Positions 1 to 9,388 of a stretch of DNA of 64,000 nt are shown piece after piece. A model generated the notes under the pieces. The model had not been told where the DNA came from and ran no database searches. It saw only the letters and a list, made by a program, of their open reading frames with translations. The stretch spans positions 62,001 to 126,000 of the forward strand of contig JAUXTH010000142.1 of assembly GCA_030679035.1 (NCBI GenBank), given 5' to 3'. Position 1 is the first letter of the stretch; each line of letters starts with the position of its first letter. The position numbers were made by a program, and so were the translations under genes. This stretch comes from Methylobacter sp. Its GTDB lineage: Bacteria > Pseudomonadota > Gammaproteobacteria > Methylococcales > Methylomonadaceae.

Positions 1-1
1 C

Positions 2-1108
2 GTGGTCGTTAAAGTTCTGCGTCCCGACATTGAAAAACGCATCCGCTCGGACATAGGACTGCTCTACGAACTGGCCCGTTTTGCCGAGCGCTTCTGGGCT
101 GACGCTAAAAGATTACGCCCCGTTGATGTCGTTGCCGAATTTGAACGAACCACGCTGGATGAGCTCGACCTGGTCAGGGAAGCGGCCAATGCCGCCAAAT
201 TGCGCCGCAACTTCGAGAATTCCGACATCATCTATATACCGGAAATCCACTGGCCCTTAACGCGCCAGAAAGTGATGGTCATGGAACGAATCCACGGCAT
301 ACCGGTCGGCGAAATCGAGCAGCTCAGAGCGGGCGGCGCTGATTTCAAATTGCTTGCCGAGCGTGGCGTGGAAATCTTTTTCACCCAGGTGTTCCGGGAC
401 AATTTTTTTCATGCCGACATGCATCCCGGCAATATTTTCGTCGATCTGCCGGCCAAATATATCGCCGTTGATTTCGGCATCGTCGGCACCTTGTCATTGT
501 CCGACCAGCGCTACCTGGCGGAAAACTTTCTGGCCTTTTTCAATCGCGATTATCGCAAAGTGGCCGAAATGCATGTTGAATCCGGCTGGGTTTCTGAATC
601 GACACGGATAGAAGAGTTTGAATCCGCGATACGCACTGTTTGCGAACCAATCTTTGAAAAACCGCTGAAAGACATTTCTTTCGGCCAATTGTTGCTGCGC
701 TTATTCCAGACTGCGCGCCGTTTCGACATGCACGTCCAGCCGCAACTGGTGCTGCTGCAAAAAACCCTGCTCAATATCGAAGGCTTGGGGCGACAGCTGT
801 ATCCCGATCTGGACTTGTGGCAGACCGCCAAGCCGTTTCTTGAGAAATGGTTTCATCAGCGCGTCGGCCCTAAAGCCAAAATCGACAGAATCATCAAACA
901 GTTTCCCGAATTTGCCGAGCAATTTCCCGAGATTCCTTCGCTGATTTACAAAGCGCTGGACAATGCCGCGAACGCCAAGCAGCAAGCAGAAATGCAAAAC
1001 AAGGAATTGATACTGTTGCGTCGGCAAATGGCTAGAAATCACCGCAGAACTGTCTGGGCGATGCTGATCAGCGCGGCGTTCATCAGTGCGGCTGTGCTGT
1101 TTCAATAA
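2..1108 (+). CDS. ubiB: UbiB, ABC1-family atypical kinase (3' part)
   Basis: C-terminal 368 residues of UbiB, the ABC1/ADCK-type kinase-like ATPase required for ubiquinone biosynthesis at the inner membrane. The reading frame is open at the window edge and starts inside the conserved VVKVLRP strand, so the true start lies upstream; the GTG at position 2 is not a start. Visible motifs are the catalytic loop HADMHPGN (fragment residues 137-144), the metal-binding DFG (157-159) and a hydrophobic C-terminal segment (about 350-367) that fits the usual membrane anchor. In gammaproteobacteria ubiB normally follows ubiE and ubiJ; here it is followed by a repeat element 3 bases after its stop. The family is clear; whether it phosphorylates a protein is not established. 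Confidence 0.93.
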   Translation: MVVKVLRPDIEKRIRSDIGLLYELARFAERFWADAKRLRPVDVVAEFERTTLDELDLVREAANAAKLRRNFENSDIIYIPEIHWPLTRQKVMVMERIHGIPVGEIEQLRAGGADFKLLAERGVEIFFTQVFRDNFFHADMHPGNIFVDLPAKYIAVDFGIVGTLSLSDQRYLAENFLAFFNRDYRKVAEMHVESGWVSESTRIEEFESAIRTVCEPIFEKPLKDISFGQLLLRLFQTARRFDMHVQPQLVLLQKTLLNIEGLGRQLYPDLDLWQTAKPFLEKWFHQRVGPKAKIDRIIKQFPEFAEQFPEIPSLIYKALDNAANAKQQAEMQNKELILLRRQMARNHRRTVWAMLISAAFISAAVLFQ

Positions 1109-1110
1109 AG

Positions 1111-1222
1111 GTAACTGCTCAACAGCATTTAAAAATGGAACACGGATGACACGGATTTAACTGATAATCACGGATAAAAAAATCCGTTTAAATCCGTCTA
1201 ATCTGTGTCATCCGTGTTCTAT
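1111..1222. repeat. Palindromic dispersed repeat, ACGGATGACACGGAT family, copy 1
   Basis: Intergenic stretch made of an inverted repeat. The left arm GGAACACGGATGACACGGAT starts at 1137 and is mirrored by ATCTGTGTCATCCGTGTTCT ending at 1220, with further ATCCGT/ACGGAT steps between. A left outer end GTAACTGCTC (1111-1120) resembles the GTAACTACTC ends of the other copies (3271-3447, 23669-23809, 63569-63768); no matching right outer end is seen, so this copy looks truncated. Confidence 0.8.
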
Positions 1223-1242
1223 CAATAATAGAAGGTGCAAAA

Positions 1243-1794
1243 ATGGTAACACTGGAAACGCCGATCTGTGATTTCGGCAAAAAAGCCATCGATTTTGAAT
1301 TGACCGGCGTTGACGGTCGAACCTGGACACTGCAACAGTGCATGGGCGAAAAGGGCCTGTTGGTGATGTTCATCTGTAACCATTGCCCGTATGTCAAAGC
1401 CGTGCAAGACCGGATAGTCAGGGATGCACGGGGACTTAAAGCCCTAGGGGTTGAAACAGTCGCAATCATGCCCAATGATACGGTTGGATACCCTGCCGAT
1501 TCTTTCGACAACATGAAAAAGCTGTCCGAGCAGTTAGGTTTCAGCTTCCCTTATTTACTGGATGAAACCCAGCAGGTCGCCAAGGCTTACGGCGCCATCT
1601 GTACGCCGGACTTTTTTGGCTATAATGCCGACTATGAACTGCAATACCGCGGACGGCTGGATGCCAGCCGTAAGGAAACCGCACCGGAAGGCACCAAGCG
1701 GGAATTATTTGAAGCGATGAAGCTGATTGCCGAAACCGGCCGCGGCCCCAAAGAGCAAATCAACAGTATCGGCTGCTCGATCAAATGGAAGTAA
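1243..1794 (+). CDS. Thioredoxin-fold / AhpC-TSA-like protein
   Basis: 183-residue cytoplasmic protein of the thioredoxin superfamily. The N-terminal half reads like the AhpC/TSA (redoxin) fold, with VMFICNHCPYVK around residues 41-52 placing a CxxC-type pair (CNHC, 45-48) at the start of the first helix, where thioredoxins carry their redox-active cysteines. A signal peptide is absent, so it is unlike the periplasmic TlpA/ResA group. Members of this subfamily are usually annotated only as thioredoxin family protein; substrate and partner are unknown. It stands alone between two repeat elements, and its own promoter must lie in or beside the upstream repeat (1111-1222). ATG is preceded by AGAAGGTG, a plausible ribosome site. 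Confidence 0.8.
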   Translation: MVTLETPICDFGKKAIDFELTGVDGRTWTLQQCMGEKGLLVMFICNHCPYVKAVQDRIVRDARGLKALGVETVAIMPNDTVGYPADSFDNMKKLSEQLGFSFPYLLDETQQVAKAYGAICTPDFFGYNADYELQYRGRLDASRKETAPEGTKRELFEAMKLIAETGRGPKEQINSIGCSIKWK

Positions 1795-1812
1795 GATTAA
1801 CCAAACAGGCAT

Positions 1813-2038
1813 TGTCCACGAAAGGCACGAAAACCAAAAGTAGGCGCCTCTAGGCGACACGAAAATTTTATATTTTTCGTAACTACTCGCGTAGGCAAAG
1901 CCTGTCTTGAATTGTCCAAAGCCAGCTTTGGACTCCAGAAAATGTGGATGCCGGAGTTCAAAGCTAGCTTTGAACAATCAGTACGTTTGTACGAAAGTGG
2001 CTGGGGTAGTTGCTATTTTTCGTGCCTTTCGTGGACAA
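1813..2038. repeat. CCACGAAAGGCACGAAA inverted repeat, copy 1 (carries a nested element)
   Basis: Left arm TGTCCACGAAAGGCACGAAA begins at 1814 and the right arm TTTCGTGCCTTTCGTGGACA ends at 2037, a near-perfect inverted repeat. Related copies are at 15079-15150 and 60043-60224. This copy is enlarged by a second element (1879-2013) flanked by an 8-bp direct repeat. A small GTAGGCGCC/AGGCGAC motif is also present at about 1841-1859. Confidence 0.8.
1879..2013. mobile_element. Nested miniature element with GTAACTACTC-type ends
   Basis: About 135 bp bounded by GTAACTACTCGC (1879-1890) and GGCTGGGGTAGTTGC (1999-2013), which are imperfect inverted repeats of each other. The bases just outside are identical on both sides: TATTTTTC at 1871-1878 and again at 2014-2021, as expected for an 8-bp target duplication. 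Inside are two more small palindromes, TCCAAAGCCAGCTTTGGA (about 1915-1932) and TTCAAAGCTAGCTTTGAA (about 1958-1975). There is no coding capacity. It interrupts the CCACGAAAGG repeat, so it inserted after that repeat was in place. Confidence 0.7.
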
Positions 2039-2088
2039 ACTGCTTTTTTTAGAATTAAACAATCAACCCACAACAATGAGAGCGTAAT

Positions 2089-3261
2089 ATGTCAATTAAG
2101 AGAATGGTAGATCTGGACTTGTCAGGCAAACGGGTGTTAATCCGTCAGGATCTGAATGTACCGGTAAAAAACGGCAAAGTGACCAGCGACATTCGTATCC
2201 AGGCCAGCGTACCGACCATTGAAAAAGCCCTGGCAGCGGGCGCTGCGGTCATGTTGATGTCGCATCTGGGTCGCCCTGTCGAAGGCCAATACGACGAAGA
2301 GTCTTCGTTGAAACCGGTCGCCGAACGTTTAGCCGAGTTACTGGGCAAGCCGGTCAGACTGGAAAAGAACTGGATCGACGGCATCACCATCCAGCCGGGC
2401 GAAGTGGTGCTGTGCGAGAACGTGCGCTTTAATGCCGGCGAAGGCAAAAACGATGATGCGCTGGGTAAAAAAATGGCGGCTCTTTGCGACATCTTCGTGA
2501 TGGATGCTTTCGGCACCGCACACCGGGCGCAGTCATCAACCCACAGCGTGGCTAAATTTGCCCCGATTGCCTGTGCGGGTCCGTTGTTAGCCAGCGAACT
2601 GGATGCACTGGGCAAAGCTTTGGAAACACCCGCCAAACCGCTGGTCGCGATTGTCGGCGGTTCTAAAGTGTCCACCAAATTGACAGTGTTAAAATCCCTG
2701 TCGGAAAAAGTCGATCAGTTAATCGTCGGCGGCGGTATTGCCAATACATTTATTGCTGCCATGGGTTTCCCTGTCGGCAAATCGCTGTACGAAGCCGATC
2801 TGCTGGATGAAGCCAAACGATTGATCGCCGCCGCCAAAAGCAACGGTTCCGACATCCCCATCCCTGTTGACGTGGTTTGCGCCAAGGAGTTTTCCGAAAC
2901 CGCCGTCGCTACCGTTAAAAAAGTCGCCGATGTCGAAGCGGATGACATGATTATGGATATCGGCCCTGAAACCGCAAAACAGTACGCCGAGATATTAAAA
3001 ACCGCCGGCACCATCGTCTGGAACGGCCCGGTCGGTGTATTTGAATTCGACCAATTCGGCAACGGCACCAAAGCACTGGCAACCGCGATAGCCGAAAGCC
3101 CTGCTTTCTCGATTGCAGGCGGCGGCGATACCTTGGCGGCTATCGACAAATACGGCATTAACGATGACGTGTCTTACACCTCGACCGGCGGCGGTGCATT
3201 CCTTGAATTTCTTGAAGGCAAAGAACTTCCGGCTGTTTCTGTGTTAAAATCACGCAGTTAA
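2089..3261 (+). CDS. pgk: Phosphoglycerate kinase
   Basis: 390-residue phosphoglycerate kinase, the cytoplasmic enzyme that interconverts 1,3-bisphosphoglycerate plus ADP and 3-phosphoglycerate plus ATP in glycolysis and gluconeogenesis. Full length for bacterial Pgk (about 390-400). The N-terminal substrate-binding stretch [12 protein letters not shown], the SHLGRP motif, the hinge-region GGSKVSTK and the C-terminal nucleotide site [13 protein letters not shown] are all present. ATG at 2089 follows GAGAGCG. In many proteobacteria pgk sits between gap/tkt and pyk or fba; here it is bounded by repeats and followed by rpoZ-spoT, so it is probably transcribed alone. Confidence 0.98.
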   Translation: MSIKRMVDLDLSGKRVLIRQDLNVPVKNGKVTSDIRIQASVPTIEKALAAGAAVMLMSHLGRPVEGQYDEESSLKPVAERLAELLGKPVRLEKNWIDGITIQPGEVVLCENVRFNAGEGKNDDALGKKMAALCDIFVMDAFGTAHRAQSSTHSVAKFAPIACAGPLLASELDALGKALETPAKPLVAIVGGSKVSTKLTVLKSLSEKVDQLIVGGGIANTFIAAMGFPVGKSLYEADLLDEAKRLIAAAKSNGSDIPIPVDVVCAKEFSETAVATVKKVADVEADDMIMDIGPETAKQYAEILKTAGTIVWNGPVGVFEFDQFGNGTKALATAIAESPAFSIAGGGDTLAAIDKYGINDDVSYTSTGGGAFLEFLEGKELPAVSVLKSRS

Positions 3262-3270
3262 GAAAAATTG

Positions 3271-3447
3271 GTACCTATTCAGTAGTTAGAAAAAATAGAA
3301 CGCTGATGACGCAGATGATTATGATTGAATAAGATTTTTGGGATTAGCCTAGAAAAACTAGTTAATCGCCGTTTTAAAATTATCTGCGCTGATCATAACC
3401 ATCTGCGTCATCTGCGTTCCATCCTAATTTAATAACTGAATAGCTAC
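3271..3447. mobile_element. GTAACTACTC-end element with GACGCAGAT core, copy 2
   Basis: Outer ends GTACCTATTCAGTAGTTA (3271-3288) and ATAACTGAATAGCTAC (3432-3447) are inverted repeats. Inside them lies the core pair TAGAACGCTGATGACGCAGA (from 3296) and ATCTGCGTCATCTGCGTTCC (3401-3420). Non-coding; it occupies most of the pgk-rpoZ gap and will place a stable hairpin between the two transcription units. Confidence 0.75.
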
Positions 3448-3479
3448 GAAAACCAACCCACTACGCATCAGGATTAAAA

Positions 3480-3725
3480 ATGGCCAGAGTTACTATCGAA
3501 GATTGTTTGGAACATGTTGAAAACCGTTTCAAACTGGTTTTATTAGCCAGCACCCGAGCGCGCCAACTGAGCCACGGTGCGACTGAATTTGTCCCACGCG
3601 GCAAAGACAAAGATACGGTTGTCGCATTACGCGAAATTGCAGCAGGTCATGTCACACCTGAAAACGTCGCGCTGCTTCACCGTGTCGGCGAAGCGCATGA
3701 GCACCAACATAACCCGATATTCTGA
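3480..3725 (+). CDS. rpoZ: RNA polymerase omega subunit
   Basis: 81-residue omega subunit, the small accessory chain that helps fold and retain beta-prime in RNA polymerase and contributes to ppGpp site 1. The start [20 protein letters not shown] and the following ARARQLSHG are diagnostic of the family. Length is slightly short of the E. coli protein (91), with the loss at the variable C-terminus. ATG at 3480 is preceded by AGGATTAAAA. It is 10 bases upstream of spoT, the usual rpoZ-spoT arrangement, which links the ppGpp-binding subunit and the ppGpp enzyme in one transcript. Confidence 0.97.
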   Translation: MARVTIEDCLEHVENRFKLVLLASTRARQLSHGATEFVPRGKDKDTVVALREIAAGHVTPENVALLHRVGEAHEHQHNPIF

Positions 3726-3735
3726 TTTGTAGCCT

Positions 3736-5904
3736 ATGCTGGAAATAGTCGACACGATCGAGCTGGAACGCCCTCAGGACAAACTGATCCGGCGTTTATG
3801 CACGACCTTGTCCGGCTATCTGGATCAAACCCAAATTGACCAATGCGTCCATGCCTATGAGGTTGGCGCGGCCGCTCATGCCGGGCAATTTCGTAAAAGC
3901 GGCGAAGCCTATATTTGCCACCCTGTCTCTGTCGCGATCAGCCTTGCTGAAATGCGCATGGACGCCAACGGCATCATGGCCGCCATACTCCATGATGTTA
4001 TTGAAGATACCCTGGTCAGTAAAAAAGAACTGACCGATCAGTTCGGCGCAGAAGTCGCTGATCTGGTCGACGGGGTTACCAAATTAACCAAAATCGACAG
4101 TAAATCTCACGCCGAAACGCAAGCGGAAAATGTCCGCAAAATGTTTCTGGCTATGGCCAAGGATTTACGCGTCATCATCGTCAAACTGGCAGACCGTCTG
4201 CACAACATGCAGACACTCGGTTCCATGCCGTATGAAAAAAAGCGCCGCATCGCCCGTGAAACCCTGGACATTTACGCCCCGATCGCCAATCGCCTGGGCA
4301 TGAATAGTATCCGGCTAAAGCTCGAAGCGCTGAGTTTTGAGGCGATGTTCCCGATGCGGCATACGGTGCTAAACAATGCGGTAAAAAAAGCGCGGGGCAA
4401 CCGCCGCAAAATTGTCGACATCATAGAAAGCACGATCAAAAACCGTTTGGAACAAGCCGCTATAAATTGCGACGTGGCCGGACGGGAAAAAAATCTTTAC
4501 AGTATTTATAAAAAAATGCTCAATAAAAAGATTTCCCTGGCCGATGTTTTTGATGTCTATGCATTCAGGATTTTTTGCGATGATGTCGATACCTGCTACC
4601 GCGTACTGGGGGTCATGCATAACCTGTACAAGCCGATACCAGGACGTTTTAAAGATTACATCGCCCTGCCCAAAGCCAACGGTTACCAATCCCTGCACTC
4701 CATATTAATGGGGCCTTACGGCGTGCCCATTGAGATTCAGATCAGGACGCATGAAATGCACCGTATGTCGGAATCCGGCATCGCCGCGCACTGGCTTTAT
4801 AAGTCCGACGACGATAAAACCGAATCATTCCAGGATCGCGCCAACGAGTGGCTGAGGGATTTGCTGGAAATCCAAAAATCCGCCGGGGATTCGCTGGAAT
4901 TTATCGACAATCTGAAGGTGGATCTGTTCCCGCAGGAAGTCTTCGTGTTCACCCCGCAGGGTGCCATTATCAAGCTGCCGCGCGGCGCAACCATTATTGA
5001 TTTTGCCTACGCGGTGCATACCGACCTGGGCAATGCCTGCGTTTCGGCCAGAATCGACAAGCAGTTGGTGCCGCTGCAAACCAAGCTGGAAAACGGCGTC
5101 ACCGTCGAAGTCATTACCGCTACGTGGGCCCGGCCCAACCCGCTTTGGCTCAACTATGTGATTACCGCCAAAGCCCGCTCCGGCATTCGCAACTATCTGA
5201 AGCATTTTAAACAGCAGGAAGCCATTAGCCTGGGCCGCCGCTTGCTGGAAAAAGAACTGCAAACCCTGCATTTGCATCTGGAAAACATCGACGAAAGCAA
5301 AATACAAGCCTTGCTCCAGGTCATATCCAAACAATCATTGGATGAATTGCTTGAAGACATCGGCTTGGGCAACACAATGCCGTTCTTGATCGCCAAACGC
5401 ATCGCCCAGGATGATATTAACGCCACCATCAAACTGGATGACAGCGACCAAGCCCAAAAAAATCCGCTTATCATAAAAGGCACGGAGGGCATGGTCATTA
5501 CCTTGGCAAAATGTTGCAGGCCGATTCCGGGCGATTCGATCATCGGCTACTTCAACCCCGGCAAAGGCATCGTCGTGCATCATCACGAATGCCGCAACAG
5601 CAGTCTCGTCAGGAAAAAACAAACCAACTGGCTGGATGTTGAATGGAGTTCGGACGCCGCCGGCGACTTCCCCGTTGAAATCCGCATAGAAGTACTCAAT
5701 CAGCGCGGCTCACTGGCAACCATCGCCTCGACTATTTCCGAACTCAATTCCAATATTGAGAACGTCACCGTCGTCGATCAGGATGACCGCATTTGCGTCG
5801 ATTTAATCACCTTGACCGTCAAGGACCGAGTGCATCTGGCCAAAATCATGCGCCGCCTGAAAGAGTTATCGATAGTATTAAAACTTACTCGCGTTAAAGC
5901 CTAA
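3736..5904 (+). CDS. spoT: Bifunctional (p)ppGpp synthetase/hydrolase SpoT
   Basis: 722-residue RelA/SpoT homologue that makes and degrades the stringent-response alarmone (p)ppGpp in the cytoplasm. Order of domains: HD hydrolase with LHDVIEDT (HD at residues 86-87, intact), synthetase with [23 protein letters not shown] domain beginning [18 protein letters not shown], a CCRPIPGD zinc-finger-like stretch, and a C-terminal ACT domain. The RFKD motif is the form typical of bifunctional Rel/SpoT enzymes rather than the ExDD form of RelA, and the intact HD site predicts hydrolase activity. It follows rpoZ and precedes ridA by 10 bases, so the three genes probably form one operon. Confidence 0.97.
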   Translation: MLEIVDTIELERPQDKLIRRLCTTLSGYLDQTQIDQCVHAYEVGAAAHAGQFRKSGEAYICHPVSVAISLAEMRMDANGIMAAILHDVIEDTLVSKKELTDQFGAEVADLVDGVTKLTKIDSKSHAETQAENVRKMFLAMAKDLRVIIVKLADRLHNMQTLGSMPYEKKRRIARETLDIYAPIANRLGMNSIRLKLEALSFEAMFPMRHTVLNNAVKKARGNRRKIVDIIESTIKNRLEQAAINCDVAGREKNLYSIYKKMLNKKISLADVFDVYAFRIFCDDVDTCYRVLGVMHNLYKPIPGRFKDYIALPKANGYQSLHSILMGPYGVPIEIQIRTHEMHRMSESGIAAHWLYKSDDDKTESFQDRANEWLRDLLEIQKSAGDSLEFIDNLKVDLFPQEVFVFTPQGAIIKLPRGATIIDFAYAVHTDLGNACVSARIDKQLVPLQTKLENGVTVEVITATWARPNPLWLNYVITAKARSGIRNYLKHFKQQEAISLGRRLLEKELQTLHLHLENIDESKIQALLQVISKQSLDELLEDIGLGNTMPFLIAKRIAQDDINATIKLDDSDQAQKNPLIIKGTEGMVITLAKCCRPIPGDSIIGYFNPGKGIVVHHHECRNSSLVRKKQTNWLDVEWSSDAAGDFPVEIRIEVLNQRGSLATIASTISELNSNIENVTVVDQDDRICVDLITLTVKDRVHLAKIMRRLKELSIVLKLTRVKA

Positions 5905-5914
5905 AGGATCAACC

Positions 5915-6319
5915 ATGACCAGACAATTCATCCAGTCAGATAAAGCGCCTAAAGCCATCGGCACCTATTCGCAAGCGGTCAGGGTTGATCGCACGGTTTA
6001 TCTTTCAGGACAAATACCGTTGGTGCCTGAAACGATGACCATCATCGAAGGCGACATTACTGCGCAAATCACCCAGGTGTTCGATAACCTGCAAGCGGTT
6101 GCAACCGCTGCGGGCGGCGATTTCTCGGACATCGTCAAGCTGAATGTTTTTTTGACCGATTTATCGCACTTCCCGATAGTCAACGAAATCATGGGCCGTT
6201 ATTTCCATCCTCCCTACCCCGCCCGCGCCGCTATCGGCGTCGCCGCGTTGCCTAAAGCCGCCGATGTGGAAATGGATGCGATCATGGTTATAAAGCCGCA
6301 GGAATATCCGGCTTCTTGA
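5915..6319 (+). CDS. ridA: RidA, reactive enamine/imine deaminase
   Basis: 134-residue member of the YjgF/YER057c/UK114 family, a cytoplasmic trimer that hydrolyses reactive 2-aminoacrylate and related imines and so protects PLP enzymes. Typical features are the N-terminal [21 protein letters not shown] and the [20 protein letters not shown] block that contains the conserved arginine contacting the substrate carboxylate. Length is close to the family norm (about 128-135). Gene order spoT-ridA-recG matches other gammaproteobacteria; here a repeat element (6320-6493) starts immediately after the stop and separates it from recG. Confidence 0.95.
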   Translation: MTRQFIQSDKAPKAIGTYSQAVRVDRTVYLSGQIPLVPETMTIIEGDITAQITQVFDNLQAVATAAGGDFSDIVKLNVFLTDLSHFPIVNEIMGRYFHPPYPARAAIGVAALPKAADVEMDAIMVIKPQEYPAS

Positions 6320-6493
6320 ATGGAACACGGATGACACTGATAAGACGGATTTAAACGGATAAGCCTTAAAGCCAATGAACACCGTCCACGAGAATCGATG
6401 TGTATCTAACGGTGCGCCGGTTCCAACTCCGTTTTATCCGTGCTTATCAATCAAATCCGTGCCATCCGTGTTCTATCTTTATAACTACCAAGC
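6320..6493. mobile_element. ACGGATGACAC palindromic element, copy 3, abutting recG
   Basis: Begins right after the ridA stop with TGGAACACGGATGACACTGA and ends with CCGTGCCATCCGTGTTCTAT (6457-6476) followed by an outer end ATAACTACCAAGC (6481-6493), which is the complement-type end seen in the other copies. No left outer end is visible. The last base lies 3 bases before the recG start codon, so the recG translation initiation region is built from this element. Confidence 0.7.
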
Positions 6494-6496
6494 CGC

Positions 6497-8587
6497 ATGA
6501 ACCTCCTGAATCAACCGGTCGGCATATTGACTGGAATAGGCGCTCAAACCGCAAACCGATTGCAAAAACTCGGCCTTTGGGTTATTCAGGATTTGATTTT
6601 CCACCTGCCGCTACGTTACGAAGACCGAACCCGCGTTTACCCAATCGGCTCGCTAAAACCGGGCATGACTGCGCTGATCAGCGGCACGGTTGAATTTATC
6701 GACGTTTTACCCCGAGGCCGAAAAAGCTTGGTTTGCCACATCAGCGACGGCACAGGCTTTATCAACCTGAAGTTCTTCCACTTTACCGCCAACCAGCACA
6801 ACACGCTGAAACCCGGCACACTAATCAGCTGTTTTGCCGAAGTGCGCTACGGTTATGCGGGACTGGAAATGGTTCATCCTGACTACAAAGTCATCGCCAC
6901 CCCTGACGCCTGCATTACGGAAACGCGTTTGACCCCGGTTTACCCGCTAACCGAAGGCCTCAGCCAGAATGTTATACGCAAGGCGGTCAGACAGGCTTTA
7001 GACCTATGCAACCAGCAGCCCGAACTGCTAACCGATTGGATACCCGAATCGATCTTAAAGCAATACCATTACCCTGCCCTCGCAGATGCGATTCAAACCC
7101 TGCATGCGCCGGATGAATCGGTGTCTACCATCGCCTTGCAAAACGGCAGCGTACCCGCGCTAAAGCGGCTGGCTTTTGAAGAACTACTTGCACACTATTT
7201 AGTCTTAAGAATAACCCGAAATAAAACCAAAGCTTGGCAAGCCCCCTCTTTTCCTGAAACGGCAACGAGTAACACCGCCACAAGGCATTTCATCCGCTCC
7301 CTGCCGTTCAAACTGACCGGCGCGCAGCAACGGGTCATATCAGAAATTGAAGCCGACTGCCGCAAACAACACCCGATGATGCGCTTGGTGCAAGGCGATG
7401 TCGGCTCCGGTAAAACCATAGTCTCCGCTTACGCGGCGTTACTGGCGTTAACGGCGGGCTATCAGGTTGCGGTGATGGCCCCAACTGAATTATTGGCGGA
7501 ACAACATAAGCGCAATTTCAGCGACTGGTTTGACGGCTTCGAGACCCACGTGGTGTACTTAACCGGACAGCTCAAAGGCAACGCCAGGAAAGAAGCCCTA
7601 CAAGCACTGGAAGACGGCACGGCCAATATTATCATCGGCACTCATGCCTTGTTTCAGGACGCCGTGAACTTCCATCGCCTCGGCCTGATTATTATCGATG
7701 AACAGCACCGTTTCGGCGTACATCAGCGGCTGGCGCTAAGAGAAAAAGGTCAGCAAGACAATATCAGACCGCACCAGTTAGTGATGACCGCCACGCCGAT
7801 TCCCCGCACTCTGGCCATGCTGCAATATTCCGATCTGGACATATCCATTATCGACGAACTGCCGCCGGGCAGAAAACCGATCGTCACCAGCGTGATTCCC
7901 GCCGAACGACGCGCCGATGTGATCGACCGGATTAACAACTGGGTCGGCAAAAAAAAGCAGGTCTATTGGGTCTGCACACTGATTGAAGAATCGGAAGTTT
8001 TGCAGTGCGAGGCGGCGGAAAAAACCGCAGAAACGCTGACCCAGGCCTTGCCGGATGTACGCGTTGCACTGATACACGGACGCATGAAATCAGCCGAAAA
8101 AGACGCCGTCATGCAGGACTTTAAAAATCACCGGATTGATTTACTGGTCGCCACCACCGTCATTGAAGTCGGCGTCGATGTGCCCAATGCCGGATTAATG
8201 ATTATCGAAAACCCGGAACGCTTAGGGCTTTCCCAGCTGCATCAATTGCGCGGCCGGGTCGGTCGCGGCAATGACGACAGCTATTGCCTGCTGATGTATC
8301 AAGCGCCTTTGTCCGATACCGCCCGCCATCGTCTTGGAGTTTTACGGGACAGTAACGACGGCTTTGTCATTGCCGAAAAAGATCTTGAACTGCGCGGCCC
8401 CGGCGAAGTCATGGGCACCCGGCAGACAGGACAAATGCACTTTAAAATTGCCGATTTGGCCAGGGATTCCGCTTTGCTGGAAACCGTTCAACAAATCGGC
8501 GACGATTTTTTCACTCAAGCGCCCCAGGCCATACAACCCTTGTGTGACCGCTGGCTGGGCGCATCCACCGAATATTCCGAGGTTTAA
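6497..8587 (+). CDS. recG: ATP-dependent DNA helicase RecG
   Basis: 696-residue RecG, the superfamily 2 branch-migration helicase that remodels stalled replication forks and Holliday junctions. The N-terminal wedge/OB region contains IFHLPLRYEDRT (about residues 35-46); the motor has Walker A GDVGSGKT, the Walker B variant IIDEQHRFG (DEQH), motif III MTATPIPRT, and motif VI QLRGRVGRG. Length is normal (E. coli 693). The start at 6497 fits homologues (the LTGIGAQTANRLQKLG helix-hairpin-helix follows directly) although no clear Shine-Dalgarno is seen in the repeat-derived leader. Its stop is 4 bases before the likely ubiC start. Confidence 0.97.
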   Translation: MNLLNQPVGILTGIGAQTANRLQKLGLWVIQDLIFHLPLRYEDRTRVYPIGSLKPGMTALISGTVEFIDVLPRGRKSLVCHISDGTGFINLKFFHFTANQHNTLKPGTLISCFAEVRYGYAGLEMVHPDYKVIATPDACITETRLTPVYPLTEGLSQNVIRKAVRQALDLCNQQPELLTDWIPESILKQYHYPALADAIQTLHAPDESVSTIALQNGSVPALKRLAFEELLAHYLVLRITRNKTKAWQAPSFPETATSNTATRHFIRSLPFKLTGAQQRVISEIEADCRKQHPMMRLVQGDVGSGKTIVSAYAALLALTAGYQVAVMAPTELLAEQHKRNFSDWFDGFETHVVYLTGQLKGNARKEALQALEDGTANIIIGTHALFQDAVNFHRLGLIIIDEQHRFGVHQRLALREKGQQDNIRPHQLVMTATPIPRTLAMLQYSDLDISIIDELPPGRKPIVTSVIPAERRADVIDRINNWVGKKKQVYWVCTLIEESEVLQCEAAEKTAETLTQALPDVRVALIHGRMKSAEKDAVMQDFKNHRIDLLVATTVIEVGVDVPNAGLMIIENPERLGLSQLHQLRGRVGRGNDDSYCLLMYQAPLSDTARHRLGVLRDSNDGFVIAEKDLELRGPGEVMGTRQTGQMHFKIADLARDSALLETVQQIGDDFFTQAPQAIQPLCDRWLGASTEYSEV

Positions 8588-8591
8588 CCCG

Positions 8592-9155
8592 TTGCCCAAC
8601 AAAAGCTTTTTATTTAACCGGGAACCCTTATGGGTAGAAAACCGCTCAGGCACCCGTCACACTCTGCCCGAAAACGTCCAGTCATGGACCTATGAGCCGG
8701 GATCGCTGACCCAACGTCTGCGCGATTATTACGGCGATGCCGTTGGCGTCAAAATCCTGCTACAGCAATGGAACACGCCATTCTTAAGCGAACTCAGACT
8801 GCTTAAATTGCACGAAAACAAGTACAGCCTGATTCGTGAAGTTTTGCTCCACGCCGACGGCAAGCCGCTGATTTTAGCCAGAACCATCATCCCTGCAAAA
8901 ACCATCAAAGTGGCTAAAAGCAACCTGGCTCATCTAGGCAGCCGTCCGCTCGGGGAAGTGATTTTCTCCTATCCGAAACTGGAACGTATTGAAATGGATG
9001 TCACTTTGATTAACCCGCCGACCTGGACACAAACTGCGATAGCTGAAGCCCATATCGACCAGCCGATCTGGGGCAGAAGAACCGTCTACGCCATTGCGCA
9101 ACGGCAAATGCTGGTGAGTGAGTTTTTTTTACCGGGGAGTTTGGAAATTTTTTAG
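8592..9155 (+). CDS. ubiC: Chorismate lyase UbiC
   Basis: 187-residue chorismate pyruvate-lyase, which converts chorismate to 4-hydroxybenzoate plus pyruvate, the first committed step of ubiquinone synthesis. Conserved stretches include WTYEPGSLTQRLR, IREVLL, LARTIIP, LGSRPLGEVIF and, near the C-terminus, WGRRTVY and SEFFLPG. I chose the TTG at 8592: it lies 4 bases after the recG stop and 9 bases after GAGG (8579-8582). No ATG or GTG fits between that point and the conserved core, and the longer open frame upstream overlaps recG out of frame. Translational coupling to recG is likely. It complements ubiB at the left edge, in the same pathway. Confidence 0.88.
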   Translation: MPNKSFLFNREPLWVENRSGTRHTLPENVQSWTYEPGSLTQRLRDYYGDAVGVKILLQQWNTPFLSELRLLKLHENKYSLIREVLLHADGKPLILARTIIPAKTIKVAKSNLAHLGSRPLGEVIFSYPKLERIEMDVTLINPPTWTQTAIAEAHIDQPIWGRRTVYAIAQRQMLVSEFFLPGSLEIF

Positions 9156-9388
9156 GTTGGATATACCTGCCATAACGCCATATATAAAGCTTGGACATCA
9201 TACCGTCAGCATTCAAAAGCACGCTGCGAGCGCCCTAACATAGCGGATTACCCTCTTAAATTTATTGCCTGGACCTAAATGTCACTAAGTGATTATACGA
9301 ATAGAAATTAGCTGCCAAAGAGTAAATAATCGAACCTCCCGCGTATGTTTATTTTTTAATAATTTTACTATCTTTAAGGAGGTAGAAG

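Noticed and set aside
8334-8591. Long N-terminal extension of ubiC overlapping recG
   Set aside because: The stretch is the out-of-frame shadow of recG; the TTG at 8592 with GAGG upstream gives the normal UbiC length.
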